From assembly GCA_016712885.1 (NCBI GenBank), contig JADJQF010000032.1, forward strand, positions 1-29,208: a stretch of DNA of 29,208 nt. The letters are read 5' to 3'. Made by a program: the position numbers and the translations under genes. Position 1 is the first letter of the stretch, and the number at the start of each line of letters is the position of its first letter. Shown here one piece after another: positions 25,006 to 29,208 of the stretch. Source of the stretch: Candidatus Flexicrinis proximus. Its GTDB lineage: Bacteria; Chloroflexota; Anaerolineae; Aggregatilineales; Phototrophicaceae. The notes below the pieces were generated by a model. That model was not told where the DNA came from. It did not search any database and saw only the letters and a program-made list of their open reading frames with translations.

Positions 25006-25274
25006 GCGCTTGGCTGCAAGCATTTTGACCTGAACAAGGACGCGCCGCGGCACAATCGCCGCGTCTCTCAGAGCTAAAGGTTGTTGTGGACTTGGTTTGT
25101 GGAGGCGCTGTCTCACACCTCCGCGGACTTGCGCCCCTCGACCTCTCATCTTCGAATGGCGTGATCCGGGCATTAAGCAGCGAACATCGATTAGTCGAAC
25201 CGTCCGTTCCGTATATGTCCATAACGCCGGACATCCGAAAGTAGAATGGTAGGGGGTGGAGAGCGGTACTCCAC
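25006..25274. other. Intergenic region
   Basis: No gene is supported. No clear terminator could be found after the anchored protein gene. The promoter for the transporter should lie here, but no convincing box was seen. Confidence 0.4.
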
Positions 25275-26675
25275 ATGCCCGTGTTTGGAACGCCGCCTCA
25301 GCCCCAGCCGTATTTTACAAGAACATTCTATGGGTGTGATCGCCTGGGCTGGGGAACGCCTGCCCCGCCAGCGCGTATTTTGGGCCGTGAGCGTCGGCCA
25401 TTTTTATCGCGGCGACACACTTCATGAGCATGGGGCCGGTCGTGCTGGTCTTCCTCAGCGCCGCGATCACTGCCGATGAACCTCGCCCAGATCGGCGTGG
25501 CGGTCTCCGCGCGGCAGATTTCCGGCGCGCTCAGCCAGCCGTTTTTTTTCGGCATCATGGGCGACCGCACCGGCGGACGCTGGCTCGGTCGCGGCGGCGT
25601 TGCCGCGGGCGGTAATCGTCATGCAGACGCTGTCGGTGCTGATGGCGTTCACCAGGCCGGTCTGGCTGGTGCTGATCCCGTTCGTGCTGGATGGCTGGGC
25701 AGCGGAGCCTTCCACACCCGGTCGGCCGCCAGCCTGCCGCAGACGCCGATCCGAGGATAATCAGGGGCGCAACACCTCGGCTATTTCTTCATGTTCAGCC
25801 GGTTGGGCCTGGGCCTGGGAGCCGGCGCTTAGGAGTATCCTGCTACAAAGTGCGAAGGCCGACCCCGATCCACTCCGCCGCGAGCCTCATCCCTCTCTAC
25901 CTGACCGCGCTGGTCAGCCTGCCGCTGCCACCGTTCATGCTCGGCGGCATCGCAGCGAGCCGCGCACATATTGGCGATGCCGCCACCAAGGCGATCGGGC
26001 CGCCAACCGGCGGACCTGCCGCGACGCGGCCTTTCCGCGCTGTGCGTCGTGGCCTTATTTGTCTTCATCCGCAGCGTCGCACAGCGGGGATCGGCCAACT
26101 TCATCCCGGTGCTGCTTGAACAGCGTGGCTGTAGCCCGGCACAGTACGGCATCGTCACCGGACTGTACTGCCGTTCGTCCGGTATTTTCGGCGTATTCTG
26201 GGGGCATTTGGGCCGATAAATACGGGTCCGCCGCACCCTGCTGGCCGCGATGCCCGTCCGGCGCGCCGACCGTGATCCTGCTGCCGCTGACCCAATCGCT
26301 GCTCGGACGGCAGTCGTCGCGACGCTGTCCGGCGCCACTGTACAGCGGCACCCACCCCTTGTTGATGGTGTTCCTGCGGCGCCTGATGCCGACCGCGGCA
26401 AAGGGCTGGCGACCGGACTGGGGCTGGGCGGGATTTTCGTCGCCAGGGCGCTCGGCTCGGCCTTCTACGCAGGCTGCTGGCAGATGGGCCTGCCGCGCTA
26501 TCGTCCGACCCGGTGGGCGCGGCTGCATCGACCGGCTTCGGCCTCGACGCGACCTTCGTCCTGATCGGCGTGATCAGGGCTGGCCTCGACCCTGCTGCTC
26601 ATTCGCCGTGCCGGCGTAAAGATACCGACCACCAAGCCCAGCAAGAGCACCACAAACTATGACCGCACTAATTAA
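25275..26675 (+). pseudogene. MFS transporter, Fsr (fosmidomycin-resistance)-like, frameshifted
   Basis: A 12-helix major facilitator can be pieced together. Landmarks are HFMSMGPVVLVFLSAAI, QIGVAVSARQISGALSQPFFFGIMGDRTGGRW (loop 2-3 motif A), VLMAFTRPVWLVLIPFVLDG, GSGAFHPVGAASLPQ, AYFFMFSRLGLGLGAG, SLIPLYLTALVSLPLPPFMLGG and FIPVLLEQRGCSPAQYGIVTGLY. The C-terminal end KIPTTKPSKSTTNYDRTN stops at 26675. The GxGAFHPxGA motif is typical of the Fsr group. It would export a small molecule, not identified. ATG 25275 follows a GGTGGAG-rich stretch. At least eight frame changes are present. Confidence 0.65.
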
Positions 26676-26854
26676 CGTCAATTATGGATAATTTTGGGGT
26701 TTCTTGAGGAGAAACTCCAGCAGGGGATTTGCGGCATCCTGCACCCTTCGACCCGCGCTGGCTTCGCTGGCGAAGCCAAAGGCCATAAAAAGGTCAGAGG
26801 GCAATGCCCCTTTGGCGGAGGAGTATGGAGACAGGGCCTCCACAGCACGCATGA
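26676..26854. other. Intergenic tail between converging genes
   Basis: No gene is seen. An inverted arrangement GGTTTCTTGAGGAGAAACTCC (26698-26718) could form a short hairpin. The text resembles low-information intergenic sequence of this group of bacteria. Confidence 0.35.
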
Positions 26855-27380
26855 AGTCGCCAGTATCTCTCTGATTTTACTCGCCAGCGCTTCGAGGCGT
26901 TCGCGGTCGTGGGCGGGGCGGCCGTCGGCACGACCAGCCATCGCGCGGCTTTGAACTGCAGCGCCAGCGCCGCCAGGCGGTCTTCGCCAGTCAGGCGCAC
27001 CGACCTGACGCCGTAGTAGAACTGAGGTCTCGGTCGCCATCCTGAGAATACCGCGGCGACCCGACGAGCAGGATAGCGCCGGCGTTGGCATCGCGGTCCA
27101 ACGTGAGGGGTCAGCGTCCGGCTTCGGGCTTGACCCGTAGAGGCCTGGCGGCGCCAAAGATCAGGATGATCGCGCCGAAGGCCGCCAGCGCCAGAAGCGC
27201 CGTGGGGTCGCACCGGTCATGCCGGGGTAGCGACTGGCCGCGCCCTGCCACTGCACGGCCAGCGCCACCAGCGAGAACGCCGTCACGCCGATGCGGGGCG
27301 GAAGTGATGCCGCGCGCAGGCCGGTGCGGCGCTCCTCAAACACGGCACGGGTGGAGGTAAAGTTCGATCATCGTCAACAT
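26855..27380 (-). pseudogene. Small membrane protein with C-terminal soluble domain, frameshifted
   Basis: On the minus strand, MLTMIELYLH (ATG at 27380) leads to FEERRTGLRAA, then two hydrophobic segments (IGVTAFSLVALAVQWQG and ALLALAAFGAIILIFGAARPL). A cytoplasmic part follows, with AGAILLVGSPRYSQ, FYYGVRSVRLTGEDRLAALALQ, FKAARWLVVP and RLEALASKIREILATS. The topology of two helices followed by a small beta-rich domain resembles PH-domain-like membrane proteins, but I do not recognise a family. At least three frame changes occur. The stop codon is probably near 26855, before a GC-rich intergenic tail. Confidence 0.4.
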
Positions 27381-27532
27381 GGATGAGAGTATAAACGACG
27401 CGGGTGGCAGATGCGCGGACTTAACCTCAGCCAATTTTTTCACAGAAACGCTACACTAGGTGTGAGATGCGACCCACCGTGGACATCGCATCGCGAAGAC
27501 TATACATCCTGTATCGAGAAGGGATACCTGTA

Positions 27533-28345
27533 ATGCGGTATCTGTGTTTCTGCGGCCTCTTTTCATCACACTCCTGCCTCACGTTCCACCAGCCACCGGA
27601 CACGCGCAGGATGGGTACGCGCCTACTCCCCCTGGACGCTTTTTCGCATAGTTAACGAAGCCGGGACAACGGTGTTTCAGCTTCGGTTATCGTATTTCAC
27701 CGAGGATACAGTGAATTAGCCGTAAGCCAGGACTTCTACTGCTATCGATCACCTCGCTCGTGATCGGGTCGCCGTGCCGGCGGCGCACCCCGGCCAGCAG
27801 CACCTCGGCGGCGCCCCCGCCGATACCGCTTCCCAGCCACGGACGAGGCAGCCCTGCCCGCCCTCAGCCAGAGCCGTCACCAGCAGCGACGGCGTGACTA
27901 GTCATTTATCCCGACGGCTGGAAGGACCCGATCGCGACGGTTGGCGTCTTCCTGTTCAACAACGCCGGTGGTGAAGCAACGCTGAACTTCCTGCGTTCAC
28001 GGCCAGGAAGGTCTGGCCTTCCAGATCAACTTGCGGCCGGGGACGACCGTTCCGACGGCGACCGAGCTGTTCGACTTCTCGTTCAATACGCTGGCCTCAA
28101 GGGATAGGGATCACCTGGGCGAAGAGAAGCAGACTTTCACGCTGGGCGACGCCGGGATCATCAAGGCCCGCCGGCCTCAAATAACACCGACGCAGCATCG
28201 CAGATTGATGTACGTCGCGTTGAAGCCGGTCAGCCGAGGTTATGGTGACCTTTGCCGTCTTTCTGGTCCGGATGAGATCGAGGCCCAGACGCCGCTGGTG
28301 AGGCGATCCTGTCAGCACCGTCACCTATGGCGCGCCATGAGTTAG
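27533..28345 (+). pseudogene. Exported protein of unknown function, frameshifted
   Basis: The ATG at 27533 opens a likely signal peptide, MRYLCFCGLF, then in the next frame LLPHVPPATGHAQDGY with a GHA-Q cleavage site. Mature segments are RFFRIVNEAGTTVFQLRLSYFTEDTVN, IYPDGWKDPIATVGVFLFNNAGGEATLNF, then LAFQINLRPGTTVPTATELFDFSFNTLA and TFTLGDAGIIKA. These beta-rich pieces suggest a secreted domain, but I do not recognise it. Several frame changes are present. The end is uncertain. Confidence 0.4.
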
Positions 28346-28514
28346 TGGAAAATCGAGGGCGAGGACGAGGATCGGTCCATACCAAACGTGCCACGGCGTG
28401 TCCTCAAAGGGCGCGCCACTGGCGGCTTTGCGCCATCATTGTCTTTCTGTGAAGTTTATTGACCTGAGGCGATGGAGCCGGAGTAGGCTTGAGGCAGGTT
28501 AAGGATTCGATGCT

Positions 28515-29208
28515 ATGTCTCTGCTTGCTCCGCTCGCGCTGGCTCCGGCCTGCTGCTGGCGATCCCCGATCATCCTGCTGTACATGCTGCGTCTGCGCCG
28601 CCGCGAAAGTGATCGTGAGCAGCACGTTCCTGTGATCGCGACTCCTTCAGGACAAAGCCAGCACTCCGTGGCAGAAGCGCGGCGCAACACTGCTGGTCTC
28701 AGCTGATTATTCTGGCGCTGCTGGTCCTGGCACTGGCCCGGCCATTCCTGACCGTCGGCGATCAGCGCGCAGCGCGGTGGCGGCGCCGCTCGACGCCTCA
28801 GCCAGCATGAACGCGCTCGATGGACCGGAAGGCGCCGCGTTGTGCAGGCGCAGCGGGAAGCCCTCACGCTGCTCACTGCGTTGAGCGTCAGCGTGGAGTC
28901 AGCACATCATCCGCGCCGGCGACCCGCCGAAGTCCACAATCTATACTCAGGATAAATCGCCCGTCGGCGCGGCGATCCCGCGACGCGCAACCAGGACAGG
29001 GCGGCGCGGACCGCTGTCGGCGCTCACGCTGGCGGCGGCCGGAAGCGAGGGCCCGTCGAGGATTTCACCATGGTACTGATAACCGACAGCAGGTTGACCG
29101 GACTGGGCGACAGCCTACCAGCCGAGTCGGCGCTGCCGGAAAGTGCGCACGCGTCATACCGGTCGGAAGGACATCGAAAACGAAAACGTGGCGCTTTCGG
29201 CGCTGGCG
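28515..29208 (+). pseudogene. BatA-like (aerotolerance regulator N-terminal/VWA) protein, frameshifted and cut by window edge
   Basis: The start MSLLAPLALA leads, across frame changes, to LLAIPIILLYMLRLRRRE, the first membrane helix of the BatA/N-terminal aerotolerance domain. VIVSSTFLW, QDKASTPWQKLRRNTLLVSQL, then the second helix LIILALLVLALARPFLTVGD follow. After that comes what looks like the VWA domain, DASASMNALDGPEG (DxSxS metal-site motif) and QREALTLLTAL. The order is right for the family, where the VWA domain binds a metal ion and the proteins usually sit beside a DUF58 protein and a MoxR ATPase. Those partners would lie to the right of this window. At least six frame changes are present. 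Confidence 0.65.

Overview
The window looks like chromosomal DNA of a GC-rich Chloroflexota bacterium, probably of the Anaerolineae type. That assignment is inferred from the style of the genes: secreted CSLREA/beta-helix, DUF4397, bacterial-SH3 and Ser/Thr/Pro-rich anchored proteins, WD40 propellers, a LexA with a CGAAC-N4-GTTCG-type operator, and short CAGCGGTCAGC-like intergenic repeats. No marker gene settles the lineage.

Layout. 1-1000 is largely non-coding and holds a scrap of RHS-like coding sequence and a LexA-box-like palindrome. 1006-3174 is a secreted CSLREA/beta-helix protein with two frameshifts. 3309-3626 is a small unknown protein, followed by tRNA-Arg(CCG) and a run of minus-strand genes: a double-GNAT acetyltransferase, a cysteine synthase, a lectin-like lipoprotein with a CHAD protein, an orphan OmpR-type response regulator, and two adjacent M42 peptidases. 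11803-13150 holds two divergent membrane-anchored Thr/Pro-rich proteins. 13296-15089 is a secreted beta-propeller-like protein with two SH3b domains. 15171-19455 carries a DUF4397 protein, a hotdog thioesterase, lexA and a secreted-type HExxH protein that begins with an IGNRA-type motif. From 19455 onward coding sequence is broken up: a WD40 gene, an IS3 remnant, an AT-rich WD40 island cut by an IS5-like remnant, an IS256 remnant, an anchored protein, an Fsr-like MFS transporter, membrane and exported proteins, and the start of a BatA-like protein at the right edge.

The most interesting system is in front of the cysteine synthase gene. A promoter (TTGACA-18-TACACT) drives a leader of about 325 nt. 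The leader encodes an 18-residue peptide with three Cys codons (MSNALCCVVCRNEGTLPR) and then two nested intrinsic terminators. The 3' half of the peptide's reading frame can pair with the 5' arm of the inner terminator. This has the architecture of a classical cysteine-responsive transcription attenuator.

The lexA promoter is also clear: the operator lies exactly between the -35 and -10 boxes.

Single-base indels, mostly in homopolymers, break many otherwise well-conserved genes. They are absent from about 3.2-11.8 kb, occasional up to 20 kb, and roughly every 100-200 bp after that. Uncorrected sequencing or assembly error towards a contig end is the simplest explanation, although real decay around the IS cluster cannot be excluded. 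Frames given for broken genes are my reconstructions.
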